NCBI RefSeq assembly: GCF_031127875.1
Contig: NZ_JARXIA010000006.1
Coordinates: 225,498 to 289,497 of the forward strand
Origin: Pelagicoccus sp. SDUM812005
GTDB taxonomy: Bacteria; Verrucomicrobiota; Verrucomicrobiia; Opitutales; Opitutaceae
Direction: 5' to 3'
DNA: 64,000 nt
Within the stretch, counting starts at the first letter, position 1. Every line of letters starts with the position of its first letter. Shown here one piece after another: positions 53,821 through 61,791 of the stretch. A program made the translations under genes and the position numbers. A model generated the notes under the pieces. That model did not search any database. It saw only the letters and a program-made list of their open reading frames with translations, and was not told the DNA's origin.

Positions 53821-54345
53821 ATGCCGCTGGTGTCCGCAACGCAGTCCAATCCCAACGCCAGCGCCAACAGTTTTCGCATCGGAACCCTGTTGTACTTCCG
53901 CGACGCAAGGGATCGCTTGCTTTTGATTCGGCGTAAGCGCCAGCCGAACCTCGGGCTTTGGTGCGCGGTGGGAGGGAAGCTGGAAATGGCGACGGGCGAG
54001 TCGCCTTACGAGTGCGCCGCCCGCGAGGCTGCGGAAGAGGTAGGGGTGCAGCTCGCCGCGAGTGACCTGTCCCTGCGTTGCCTGCTGTCGGAAAAGGACT
54101 ACGAGGGGACGGGGCACTGGTTGATGTTCGTCTTTCAGGTGACCGCGCCGTTGATGGCCTTGCCGCGGCAGATCGAGGAAGGCGAATTTCGCTTTTTCGA
54201 GCGCTCGGAGCTGGGCGAGGTCGAAATGCCGCCGCTCGATCGCTCGATCCTGTTCGAGCGCATCTTGGCGGACGAGCGAAGCCTGCACCTGCTTCGCTTC
54301 GACGGAGAGGGCTGTCCTTTGGTAGAGGAAGGGCGGATCGGTTGA
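53821..54345 (+). CDS. Nudix hydrolase, candidate dihydroneopterin triphosphate pyrophosphatase
   Basis: 174 aa. Nudix box around residues 51-76: GGKLEMATGE, then CAAREAAEEVGV. The spacing between the first Gly and Glu is two residues longer than the GX5E consensus. The REUXEEXG metal-binding helix is complete. It starts 65 bp after the oxidoreductase and 5 bp before pabA. In the folate pathway the triphosphate of dihydroneopterin must be removed, often by a Nudix enzyme (NudB/FolQ); the operon position makes that role likely but unproven. A housekeeping NTP pyrophosphatase is the alternative. Confidence 0.85.
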   Translation: MPLVSATQSNPNASANSFRIGTLLYFRDARDRLLLIRRKRQPNLGLWCAVGGKLEMATGESPYECAAREAAEEVGVQLAASDLSLRCLLSEKDYEGTGHWLMFVFQVTAPLMALPRQIEEGEFRFFERSELGEVEMPPLDRSILFERILADERSLHLLRFDGEGCPLVEEGRIG

Positions 54346-54350
54346 GCTCC

Positions 54351-54920
54351 ATGATCTTGCTCATAGATAACTTTGATTCGTTCACGTATAACCTGTCCCA
54401 GTATTTGAGAATGCTGGGGAGGGAGGTTTTGGTGCGGCGAAACGATGCTATTGCATCCGAGGAAGCGCGGGAGCTCGCTCCGGAGTTGATCGTCCTGTCT
54501 CCGGGCCCAGGAGGTCCGGCGGATACAGGAAATTGTATTGAGATATTGGATGCGTTGCATCGTGAGATTCCCTTTCTGGGGGTATGCTTGGGGATGCAGA
54601 CGATCGCTGCGTACTTTGGCGGTCGTGTCGTGGAAGCGGCGGAACCGATGCACGGAAAGGTGCGGGCTGTCAGGCACGACGGAAAGGGACTTTTCGCGGG
54701 CTTGTCGAATCCGCTCGCGGTGACGCGTTATCACTCCTTGGTGGTGGAGGAGGGTACGCTGCCGGATTGTCTGGAAGTATGCGCTCGATCGGAATCGGGA
54801 GAGATCATGGGATTGCGTCACCGCGTGTATCCAGTTTCTGGAGTCCAGTTTCATCCCGAGGCCTACCTGACGGAGGGCGGGATGGATCTTCTAAGAAATG
54901 CCTTGGAGGTGGGGAGATGA
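54351..54920 (+). CDS. pabA: Aminodeoxychorismate/anthranilate synthase glutamine amidotransferase subunit
   Basis: 189 aa from the ATG at 54351, 5 bp after the Nudix stop. Class I glutamine amidotransferase: ILLIDNFDSFTYNLSQYLR, the oxyanion segment SPGPGGP, nucleophile Cys79 in FLGVCLGMQ, and GVQFHPEAYLTEGG with the His-Glu pair. It supplies ammonia to PabB. The stop overlaps pabB as ATGA. It could also serve TrpE, as many PabA/TrpG do, but the operon points to folate. Confidence 0.94.
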   Translation: MILLIDNFDSFTYNLSQYLRMLGREVLVRRNDAIASEEARELAPELIVLSPGPGGPADTGNCIEILDALHREIPFLGVCLGMQTIAAYFGGRVVEAAEPMHGKVRAVRHDGKGLFAGLSNPLAVTRYHSLVVEEGTLPDCLEVCARSESGEIMGLRHRVYPVSGVQFHPEAYLTEGGMDLLRNALEVGR

Positions 54921-56224
54921 TCCAAGAGAAGCTGGACGTGCCTTTCGATCCGATTGCGGTGAGCAAGCGTTTGTGCGGCCAGCCGGGGCTGGCCTTCCTA
55001 TACAGCGGGTTGCAGGCTTACGGCTTGGGGCGGTATTCGATTCTGGCGGCGAACCCGCTGCGGACCCTCTCTTCGCGCTGTTTCGAGGCGATCGAACGGG
55101 AGCTCGCTGGGCATGCTGGGGGAGAGGGCGGCGGCTTGCCTTTCTATGGCGGCCCGATTGGCTACCTTTCCTACGATGCGGGGCGGAGCTTGGAAGCCAC
55201 GCAGCTCAAACCCTCTTCCGGGGAGGTTCCGGGCGTTCGTTTCGCGGTTTACGACGGCGCCTTGGTTTTCGATCACGAGAAGCGCGAGACTTGGTTGACG
55301 GGGCTGGGCGTGGAGGAAGGTCGCAGCTCGGAGGCCTTGCGCTTCGCTGCTGCAGGGGAGGGGGGCCCTGAGCTTGAGGCGTTTTCCTTGCAGGAGGCCT
55401 TGCAGTCCAATTTCGAGCGGAGCGAATACCTGGAGGCGGTGGAGTCAGTTCGCTCGCGAATCCGTTGCGGGGACGTTTATCAAGTAAACCTTTCGCAGCG
55501 TTTCGAAGCGAAGTGCGCGGGCAGCGCCTTCGACTTGTTCTTGCGGTTGGCGGAGAAGAGTCCGGCTCCCTATTCGGCGTATCTGGATTTTGGGGACGAA
55601 CAGATCGTTTCCTCCTCGCCGGAGCGATTTTTGCAGATCGGGCAGGGCCGGGCGACGACGCGTCCGATCAAGGGGACCCGTTCCGCTGGGGTAAGCGAGG
55701 AGGAGGCGGAAGCGAATGCTCGGGAGCTGGGGCGCTCGGAGAAGGATCGCTCGGAGTTGCTGATGATTGTGGATCTGGAGCGAAACGATCTCGGACGGGT
55801 TTGCGAGCCCGGAAGCGTGCGGGTGGACGAGCTCTTTCGCCTGGAGCGCTATGCGACCGTGATTCACCAGACGGCGGATGTGAGCGGCGTTTTGGAGTCA
55901 GGGGTGCAGCCGATCGACTGCGTGAAGGCGCTGTTTCCGGGAGGGTCGATTACGGGGGCGCCTAAGATTCGGGCCATGCAGGTGATCGACGAGCTGGAGC
56001 GGGGAGAGCGCGGCATCTACACGGGAGCGATTGGCTATTTCGACGTGTCGGGAAAGGTGGACCTAAATATTGCGATCCGGACATTGCGGATTGCAGGCGG
56101 TCGGCTTTGTTTCCAAGTTGGAGGCGGTATCGTTTGGGACAGCGACCCTGCCAGCGAGTATGAGGAAACTTTGTTGAAGGCAAAAGCAATGGTGAGCGCT
56201 TTAGGAGGCAGTTTGCATGGGTAA
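54917..56224 (+). CDS. pabB: Aminodeoxychorismate synthase component I
   Basis: 435 aa from ATG 54917, which overlaps pabA by 4 nt (a frame to 54584 lies inside pabA). Chorismate-binding signature: TTRPIKGTRSAG, where Lys in PIKGT marks ADC synthase and anthranilate synthase has PIAGT; KDRSELLMIVDLERNDLGRV; GGSITGAPKIRAM; GAIGYFD. It makes 4-amino-4-deoxychorismate from chorismate and ammonia. Overlaps pabC by 8 nt. Confidence 0.95.
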   Translation: MIQEKLDVPFDPIAVSKRLCGQPGLAFLYSGLQAYGLGRYSILAANPLRTLSSRCFEAIERELAGHAGGEGGGLPFYGGPIGYLSYDAGRSLEATQLKPSSGEVPGVRFAVYDGALVFDHEKRETWLTGLGVEEGRSSEALRFAAAGEGGPELEAFSLQEALQSNFERSEYLEAVESVRSRIRCGDVYQVNLSQRFEAKCAGSAFDLFLRLAEKSPAPYSAYLDFGDEQIVSSSPERFLQIGQGRATTRPIKGTRSAGVSEEEAEANARELGRSEKDRSELLMIVDLERNDLGRVCEPGSVRVDELFRLERYATVIHQTADVSGVLESGVQPIDCVKALFPGGSITGAPKIRAMQVIDELERGERGIYTGAIGYFDVSGKVDLNIAIRTLRIAGGRLCFQVGGGIVWDSDPASEYEETLLKAKAMVSALGGSLHG

Positions 56225-57053
56225 GCTTTTTTTGAATGGCGAACTGATGGAGGGGGATGCGGTTGCCCTTCCCGTGCGTAGCCGCGGTTTCGCCTTTGGG
56301 TTCGGCGTTTTCGAAACGATGAAGTTTTTGGAGAGGCAGCCCTGTTTCTTTGCCGAGCACCTGCTGCGGTTGGAAGGAGCGGCGTTGGGGGCTGGCTTGG
56401 CGGTGCGGCTCGATGAGGCGGAATTGAGAGAGCAAGCGGGGCGCTTGTTCGCCGCGGAAGTAGTTCGAGAAGGTGTATTCAAAATCGTGATATCGGATTC
56501 CGGGGCAGGACCGTTGGTCGCGATGTTCGTCCGTTCGAAGGGCTTGGCTGGGGAGGCGGCTCCCAGTCGTTTGACGCTTTCCTCCGTGGTGAAAGCGTCG
56601 CAGGCGTTTACGAGTCGGCATAAGAGCCTGAACTACATGGAGTCCGTGCTAGAGCTGGAGAAGGCTAAGGCGGCAGGCTTCGACGAGTGCGTTTTCCGCA
56701 ACGAGCATGGCAACTTGACCGAGTGTTCGGTGGCCAACCTTTTCTTCGTGCATCAGGGGATCTTGAGAACCCCAGCCTTGGAGTGCGGACTTTTGGATGG
56801 GATCGTGCGCCGCAAGGTCATTGCGCTTGCCCGCGAAATGGGAGCGCCGGTGGAAGAGGGGACATTTTCGGAGGCGGACCTATTGGAGGCTTCGGAGGTC
56901 TTTCTGACGAGTTCGGGAGGCGGTCCGCGCTCTGTGCAAGGATTTCAAGGGAGTGGCGGTAAGGAGGCTGAGTACGCGGTCGAATTGCTGCCTCAATTGA
57001 GAGAAGCGTACTTGAAGTTGGAGCGCGAGGAGGCGTTGTCGCATGGTGTCTGA
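56217..57053 (+). CDS. pabC: Aminodeoxychorismate lyase (class IV aminotransferase fold)
   Basis: 278 aa fold-type IV PLP enzyme that releases pyruvate from aminodeoxychorismate to give p-aminobenzoate. The PLP Lys136 lies in SRHKSLNYMESVL; RGFAFGFGVFETM and TECSVANLFFV are conserved blocks. A branched-chain aminotransferase is the alternative by fold, but the position between pabB and folP favours PabC. Overlaps folP by 11 nt. Confidence 0.9.
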   Translation: MGKLFLNGELMEGDAVALPVRSRGFAFGFGVFETMKFLERQPCFFAEHLLRLEGAALGAGLAVRLDEAELREQAGRLFAAEVVREGVFKIVISDSGAGPLVAMFVRSKGLAGEAAPSRLTLSSVVKASQAFTSRHKSLNYMESVLELEKAKAAGFDECVFRNEHGNLTECSVANLFFVHQGILRTPALECGLLDGIVRRKVIALAREMGAPVEEGTFSEADLLEASEVFLTSSGGGPRSVQGFQGSGGKEAEYAVELLPQLREAYLKLEREEALSHGV

Positions 57054-57894
57054 GAAAGCGTATTGGAAAGTGGGAGGGGAAGCTCGGCTGGAGATCGGGG
57101 AGCGTTCCTTGTTGATGGGGATTTTGAACGTCACCCCGGATAGCTTTTCCGATGGGGGCGAGCACCTGCAGTTGTTTGCGGCGGTGGCCCGGGCGGAGTC
57201 GATGTTTCAGGAAGGCGCGGCGATCGTGGACATTGGCGGCGAGTCGACGCGTCCGGGCTTCGAGCCGGTGTCGTTCGAAGAGGAAGTGGCTCGCGTGGTG
57301 CCGGTGATCCGCGAGCTACGTTCGCGGAGATCGGATTGTATCCTTTCGATCGATACGTCGAAGGCTGTGGTAGCGGAGGCGGCTTTGGAAGCCGGCGCTA
57401 ATATCGTGAACGACGTAAACGGTTTTTTGTCGGATCCGCAGCTTGCGGAGGTCGCCGCCAAGTATCGGGCCGGCGTGGTCTTGATGCGTAACGGTCGGAG
57501 CGGAGAAAAGGAGGGATCGGTCTTGGATCGGATCCGCGAAAGCTGGGAGCGGTCCTTGGAAATCGCGTTTGCTGCTGGAGTTAAGGAACCGGCGATCGTG
57601 TTGGATCCAGGCGTGGGGTTCGGGACGACGCGCCAGGAAGACTTGGAAATATTGAGGGGGCTGGATTTGCTGCGGTCCTTCGGATTTCCGCTCTTGCTGG
57701 GAACGTCGAGAAAGCGGATCACGGCCGAGCCTTTAGGCTTGCCGGTGGACTTGCGGCTCGAGGCAACGATTGCCACGACGGTGGCGGGCGTGGCGGCGGG
57801 CGTTGAGCTGTTTCGGGTGCACGACGTGGCCGAAAACGCTCGCGCGGTATGCATGGCGGATTTGATTTACCGAGGGAATGACTTGGATGAATAA
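57043..57894 (+). CDS. folP: Dihydropteroate synthase
   Basis: 283 aa TIM barrel joining p-aminobenzoate to hydroxymethyl-dihydropterin diphosphate. GILNVTPDSFSDGGEH (about 26-41), VDIGGESTRPGF (about 64-75), LSIDTSKAVVAEAAL and GTSRKRI are the family blocks; the sulfonamide-target loops look standard. Start overlaps pabC by 11 nt and the stop overlaps folB by 8 nt. Confidence 0.97.
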   Translation: MVSEKAYWKVGGEARLEIGERSLLMGILNVTPDSFSDGGEHLQLFAAVARAESMFQEGAAIVDIGGESTRPGFEPVSFEEEVARVVPVIRELRSRRSDCILSIDTSKAVVAEAALEAGANIVNDVNGFLSDPQLAEVAAKYRAGVVLMRNGRSGEKEGSVLDRIRESWERSLEIAFAAGVKEPAIVLDPGVGFGTTRQEDLEILRGLDLLRSFGFPLLLGTSRKRITAEPLGLPVDLRLEATIATTVAGVAAGVELFRVHDVAENARAVCMADLIYRGNDLDE

Positions 57895-58264
57895 GAAGTT
57901 GGATACAGTATTCCTAGAGGGGATAGAACTTTTTGGATACATTGGCGTCTTGGAGGACGAGAAGCGCAATGGGCAGACCTTTTATATCGACGTGGAGCTG
58001 GGCGTGGATTTGCGCAAGGCAGGCCGCAGCGATATATTGGCGCAGACGGTCAACTACGCGGAGGTGTTCGCCTTGGCGGAGCAGTTGATGGACGAGGCTC
58101 GCTGCGATTTGATCGAAAGCTATGCGGAGCAATTGTCCGAGGAGATCTTCAGCTATTTCGATTTGGTGCAGGAAACGAAGATCACGGTGCGAAAGCCGGA
58201 GGCGCCGATCGACGGTAATTTCAGGGCAGTTGGCATCACTATCCAAAGGGAGCGAGATGAATAA
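57887..58264 (+). CDS. folB: Dihydroneopterin aldolase
   Basis: 125 aa from ATG 57887, which has GAGGG 10 bases upstream; an ATG at 57878 is too close to that site. LEGIELFGYIGVLEDEK, FYIDVELGVDLRKA, TVNYAEVF and the C-terminal Lys (VRKPEAPI) fit the DHNA family. It cleaves dihydroneopterin to hydroxymethyl-dihydropterin and glycolaldehyde. Overlaps folP and folK by 8 nt each. Confidence 0.92.
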   Translation: MNKKLDTVFLEGIELFGYIGVLEDEKRNGQTFYIDVELGVDLRKAGRSDILAQTVNYAEVFALAEQLMDEARCDLIESYAEQLSEEIFSYFDLVQETKITVRKPEAPIDGNFRAVGITIQRERDE

Positions 58265-59090
58265 GGTTTATATTGGCTTGGGTTCGAACCTTGGTTGCAA
58301 GGTGGGGAATATTCGGCGGGCGATTCGCTTGTTGGCTAGCGATGGGCGTATCCAAAATGTGGAGCTTTCGTCCTTCTACAAAACCGATCCGGTCGGAGGC
58401 GTGGAGCAGGACTGGTTCGTGAATGCGGTGGCTCGCTTCGATACGGAGCTTTCGGCTCGGGAGTTGTTGTCTCTTTGCCTGGAGGTGGAGAGGGAGCTCA
58501 AGCGGGTGCGCGGCGAGCGCTGGGGTCCGCGGACCTTGGATATCGATATCCTCTTTTTCGGCGACGAAAGAATTGAGGAGGAAGACTTGGCGGTGCCGCA
58601 TCCGCGGATTCGGGAGCGAGCGTTCGTGTTGGTTCCGCTTCTGGAGTTGGACGCGGGCTTGGCGATGGATGGCGTGGCTTTGAGCGAATCGCTTTCGCAA
58701 GTGAAGGGGCAGGCGGTGGAGAAATTGAAGCCGGTGGTTGCGGTGGTGGGCGCCAGTCCCAAGCCGGATCGCTATGCGAACATGGCTCAGCGCCAGCTGA
58801 TGGAGGCCGGCCACGAGGTGGCTTTGGTTGCCCCGCGGGAGGAGTCGATTTTGGGAGTCCCGGTCGTTCGAACTTTAACGGATTGTCCGAATCCAGTGGA
58901 TACGGTGACGCTCTATATTGGGTCGGCGAGGGTCGACGGGATTCTCGAGGACCTGTTGAGCGTGCGTCCGCAGCGGGTGATCTTCAATCCCGGAACGGAA
59001 AACCAAGGCGTTCGCTCTCGATTGGAGCAGGAGGGAATAGAAACCTTGGAAGCCTGTACGCTGGTGATGCTGCGCACGGGCCAGTGGTAG
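58257..59090 (+). CDS. folK: HPPK pyrophosphokinase fused to a CoA-binding domain
   Basis: 277 aa from ATG 58257, twice... longer than the usual 160-170. Residues 1-155 are FolK: YIGLGSNLGCKVGNIRRAI, SSFYKTDPVGGVEQDWFVN, GPRTLDIDILFFGD and VPHPRIRERAFVLVPL. It pyrophosphorylates hydroxymethyl-dihydropterin with ATP. Residues 160-277 are a YccU-like CoA_binding_2 domain (VAVVGASPKPDRYANMAQRQ, VIFNPGTENQ). The second domain usually stands alone with unknown function. Last gene of the folate operon, 9 bp from the convergent pilin stop. Confidence 0.93.
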   Translation: MNKVYIGLGSNLGCKVGNIRRAIRLLASDGRIQNVELSSFYKTDPVGGVEQDWFVNAVARFDTELSARELLSLCLEVERELKRVRGERWGPRTLDIDILFFGDERIEEEDLAVPHPRIRERAFVLVPLLELDAGLAMDGVALSESLSQVKGQAVEKLKPVVAVVGASPKPDRYANMAQRQLMEAGHEVALVAPREESILGVPVVRTLTDCPNPVDTVTLYIGSARVDGILEDLLSVRPQRVIFNPGTENQGVRSRLEQEGIETLEACTLVMLRTGQW

Positions 59091-59099
59091 GGAGACGAT

Positions 59100-59570
59100 C
59101 TATTCTTCGATAACGTAGTAGTAGCGGTCTGCGTCTACCTTTTGGAAGACACCGGTGGAGAGGTTTCCGTCGTCGATGCGCTTGTCGACGACTACGAAGA
59201 TGTCGTCGCCGTGAGTGGGGCCGTGGACGCCGACTGCTGAGGTGAAGTCGCCCAAGTCGTATTGCTCGTAGTCCCACTTGCCGCCGAGCGGGCTGCCGAG
59301 CTCGAACTTCTTGCGCGAGACGTAGCCTTCAAGCTCCGGGGGAAATTCGCCGGAGGAGGAATCCTCCACCCACCAGCCGGACTCGAGTGCGTACTGCGCT
59401 CCGGCGTTGGCTAGGAGGCGGATGTCGTTCGAGAAGGAGGCTGCTCGGGCGTTGCGGACGTAGTTGCTGAAAAGGGGAACGGCGATGGAAGCGAGTACGC
59501 CGAGGATTACCACGGCTACGAGGAGTTCGATGAGGGTGAAGCCTTTCCTGGTATTTTTCGCTTTGTTCAT
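59100..59570 (-). CDS. Type II/IV secretion pseudopilin (prepilin-like)
   Basis: 156 aa from ATG 59570; a frame to 59639 adds 23 residues before the normal leader. Short basic leader, prepilin peptidase site and hydrophobic helix: KGFTLIELLVAVVILGVLAS with the conserved Glu5. The globular part is divergent. Assembled into pili or a secretion pseudopilus after cleavage by a PilD-type peptidase. No other secretion gene is near, so the partner machine is encoded elsewhere. Confidence 0.9.
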   Translation of the reverse strand: MNKAKNTRKGFTLIELLVAVVILGVLASIAVPLFSNYVRNARAASFSNDIRLLANAGAQYALESGWWVEDSSSGEFPPELEGYVSRKKFELGSPLGGKWDYEQYDLGDFTSAVGVHGPTHGDDIFVVVDKRIDDGNLSTGVFQKVDADRYYYVIEE

Positions 59571-59641
59571 CTCGTTTGGCGCTAGGGGTGATTTTGCTCT
59601 GTTTCGTTCGGTTGAGTTGGAGCTTCTATTATCGTCCATAA

Positions 59642-59700
59642 GCGGAAACTCTGACTAGCGAAAAGACGGTTTTTCATGTAAAGCCGTCGCTAATTTCCGC
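59642..59700 (-). terminator. Nested hairpin acting as terminator after the ABC-F gene
   Basis: The inner stem GACGG-TTTT/AAAG-CCGTC (59665-59688) has TTTT directly after it on the minus strand. Outside it TAGC/GCTA (59656-59659/59689-59692) and GCGGAAA/TTTCCGC (59642-59648/59694-59700) also pair. It lies between the ABC-F stop and the pilin start, so it would end the uup transcript or fold in the pilin leader. Confidence 0.6.
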
Positions 59701-59773
59701 CGCTTCTCAGCTCGGGTAGAGCGACTTGCCTAGCCGCAATGGAGTGGAAGCTCTATGCGGCGCGTTCAGGCGC

Positions 59774-61630
59774 CTATGCGTTGGAGTCGGTAAGAGACTC
59801 CTTAAGGGTCTCCAATTCCTCCCAGCGCTCGAAGGCAGTTTCCAGTTCCGACTCGATTTCGCCCATTTCGGACTTGAGGGCGATGATCTTGCTTTCGCCT
59901 TCTTGATAGGTGGCGGGATCGGCGAGCACGGCGACGAGGGCTTCCTTGCGGGCTTCCAGTTCCTCGATCCGTTTGGGCAGGGCTTCCAGCTCGTTGCGAA
60001 GCTTGTTGGAAAACTTGGGTTTCTTTTCCTTCCAGCTGTTGCGGCTGGGCTTGGCGGCGCTGGTGGCTTGCTTGGCGGCGGTCTGCTGCTTGCGGCGAGC
60101 TTGCCAGTCGTTGTAGCCGCCGTGGTGCTCGACCACCTGGCCGCCGCTTTGCACGACGAAGAGGGAGGTGACGGTGTTTTCGAGAAACTCGCGGTCGTGG
60201 CTGACTAGCAGTAGGGTTCCGTCGAATTCCAGGATGCGTTCCTCGAGCAGCTCCAGGGTTTCGGCGTCGAGGTCGTTGGTAGGCTCGTCGAGGACGAGGA
60301 GGTTGGCCGGCTGGGTGAAAAGGCGGGCCAGGAGGAGTCGGTTTCGTTCTCCGCCGGAAAGGGTCTTGATGGAGGCGCGGGCTCGCTCGGGGGTGAAGAG
60401 GAAGTCCTGCAGGTAGGTCATGACGTGGCGCTGCTTGCCGTTGACGGGCACGGTTTCGTTTCCGTCGGCCACGTTTTCGAAGACAGTCTTTTCGTAGTCG
60501 AGCTGGTCGCGCATCTGGTCGAAGTAGGCGATCTCGAGCTTGGTGCCGTGCTCGACGGCGCCGGTGGTGGGCTGCAGCTTGCCGAGCAGGAGCTTGAGCA
60601 GGGTGGTCTTGCCGGAGCCGTTGGGGCCGATGACCCCGATGCGGTCGCCGCGCATGATCTGGGTGTCGAAGGGCTTGAGGATCTGCTTGTCGCCGTAGGA
60701 GACGGTGGCTTGCTTGACGGTGATGACCTTGGCGCCGGAGTTGTTGCTTTGCTGGAGGGAGAAGCTGGCGTTGCCGGAGCGGCTGCGCCAGGAGGCCCGC
60801 TCGTCGCGCATCTTCTTGAGGGCGAGCACGCGGCCTTCGTTGCGGGTGCGGCGGGCTTTGATGCCTTTGCGCAGCCAGGCTTCCTCCTGGGAGAGTTTCT
60901 TTTCGAAGGCGGCCCGGTTTTTGGCTTCGATTTCGAGAAGCTCTTCCTTGCGGGTAAGGTAGGTTTCGTAGTCGCAGCGGAAGCTGTTGAGCTGGGCGAG
61001 GTCGACTTCGACGATGCGGGTGGCGAGCTTCTTGAGGAAGGAGCGGTCGTGGGTGACGAAGAGCAGGGTGAGCTTGCTGCCGATGAGGAAGTCTTCGAGC
61101 CAGAGGATGGACTCGATGTCGAGGTGGTTGGTCGGCTCGTCGAGGATGAGCACGCTGGGCTCGCAGACGAGGGCCTTGCCGAGCAGGGCGCGGCGCTTGA
61201 GTCCGCCGGAAAGGGTGGAGAAGTGGGCGTCGGGGTCGAGTTGGAGGTCCTTGAGGGTTTGCTCGATGCTGGCTTCCATTTGCCACTGGCGCTCCGGGTC
61301 GAGGTGCTCGTGCGGGAGGTCGGCGTGCAGGGCCAGCAGGGCATCGCCGTCGGCGCCGAATCCGGAGGTGACGATTTCGCGGACGGTGGCGTCGAGGTCC
61401 TGGGGGATTTCTTGGGGAAGGGCGGTGGCGACTCCGCCTTCGGGAAAGGTGATGGAGCCGGAATTGGCTCCGTATTCGCCGGAGATGACTTTGAGCAGGG
61501 TGGACTTGCCGGCGCCGTTGCGGCCGAGCACGCAGACCCGCTCTCCGCGGTCGATGTGCAGGCTGGCGTTTTCCAGTACGGCGGGGCCGCTGAAGCTGAT
61601 GGTCAATTCTGTGACGCTGAGGACTGGCAT
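59774..61630 (-). CDS. uup: ABC-F family ATPase (Uup type)
   Basis: 618 aa from the Met at 61630 (PVLSVTELTISF). Two ABC domains in one chain without membrane part: Walker A GRNGAGKST at 36-44 and GPNGSGKTT in the second, two LSGG signatures, Walker B LILDEPTNHLD and LVLDEPTNDLD. A linker of the Uup type and a C-terminal coiled coil (about 540-618, ELEARKEALVAVLAD) are present. ABC-F proteins act on the ribosome; Uup is linked to transposon excision and ribosome rescue. Reads left, divergent from the acyl-CoA synthetase. Confidence 0.9.
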   Translation of the reverse strand: MPVLSVTELTISFSGPAVLENASLHIDRGERVCVLGRNGAGKSTLLKVISGEYGANSGSITFPEGGVATALPQEIPQDLDATVREIVTSGFGADGDALLALHADLPHEHLDPERQWQMEASIEQTLKDLQLDPDAHFSTLSGGLKRRALLGKALVCEPSVLILDEPTNHLDIESILWLEDFLIGSKLTLLFVTHDRSFLKKLATRIVEVDLAQLNSFRCDYETYLTRKEELLEIEAKNRAAFEKKLSQEEAWLRKGIKARRTRNEGRVLALKKMRDERASWRSRSGNASFSLQQSNNSGAKVITVKQATVSYGDKQILKPFDTQIMRGDRIGVIGPNGSGKTTLLKLLLGKLQPTTGAVEHGTKLEIAYFDQMRDQLDYEKTVFENVADGNETVPVNGKQRHVMTYLQDFLFTPERARASIKTLSGGERNRLLLARLFTQPANLLVLDEPTNDLDAETLELLEERILEFDGTLLLVSHDREFLENTVTSLFVVQSGGQVVEHHGGYNDWQARRKQQTAAKQATSAAKPSRNSWKEKKPKFSNKLRNELEALPKRIEELEARKEALVAVLADPATYQEGESKIIALKSEMGEIESELETAFERWEELETLKESLTDSNA

Positions 61631-61791
61631 AGGAGATTTGTCTTGGAGGCGGTAGGCTTCTCTCGTGATTTGGGCGGTGGCAATGGGAAAATGTGAAAGC
61701 GTCGCTTCCGCGGGCAATAAGCCTGCCTTCTTGCTTGAAACGGGAAAGGGCTGATATCAGTCATAGTGCCCCCTCCCCATCCCATCAGGTA

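Noticed and set aside
59802..61696. Long frames of 494, 308 and 423 codons over the ABC-F gene
   Set aside because: Low-complexity translations (Arg/Pro or Ser/Pro-rich) on both strands of an unambiguous ATPase gene.
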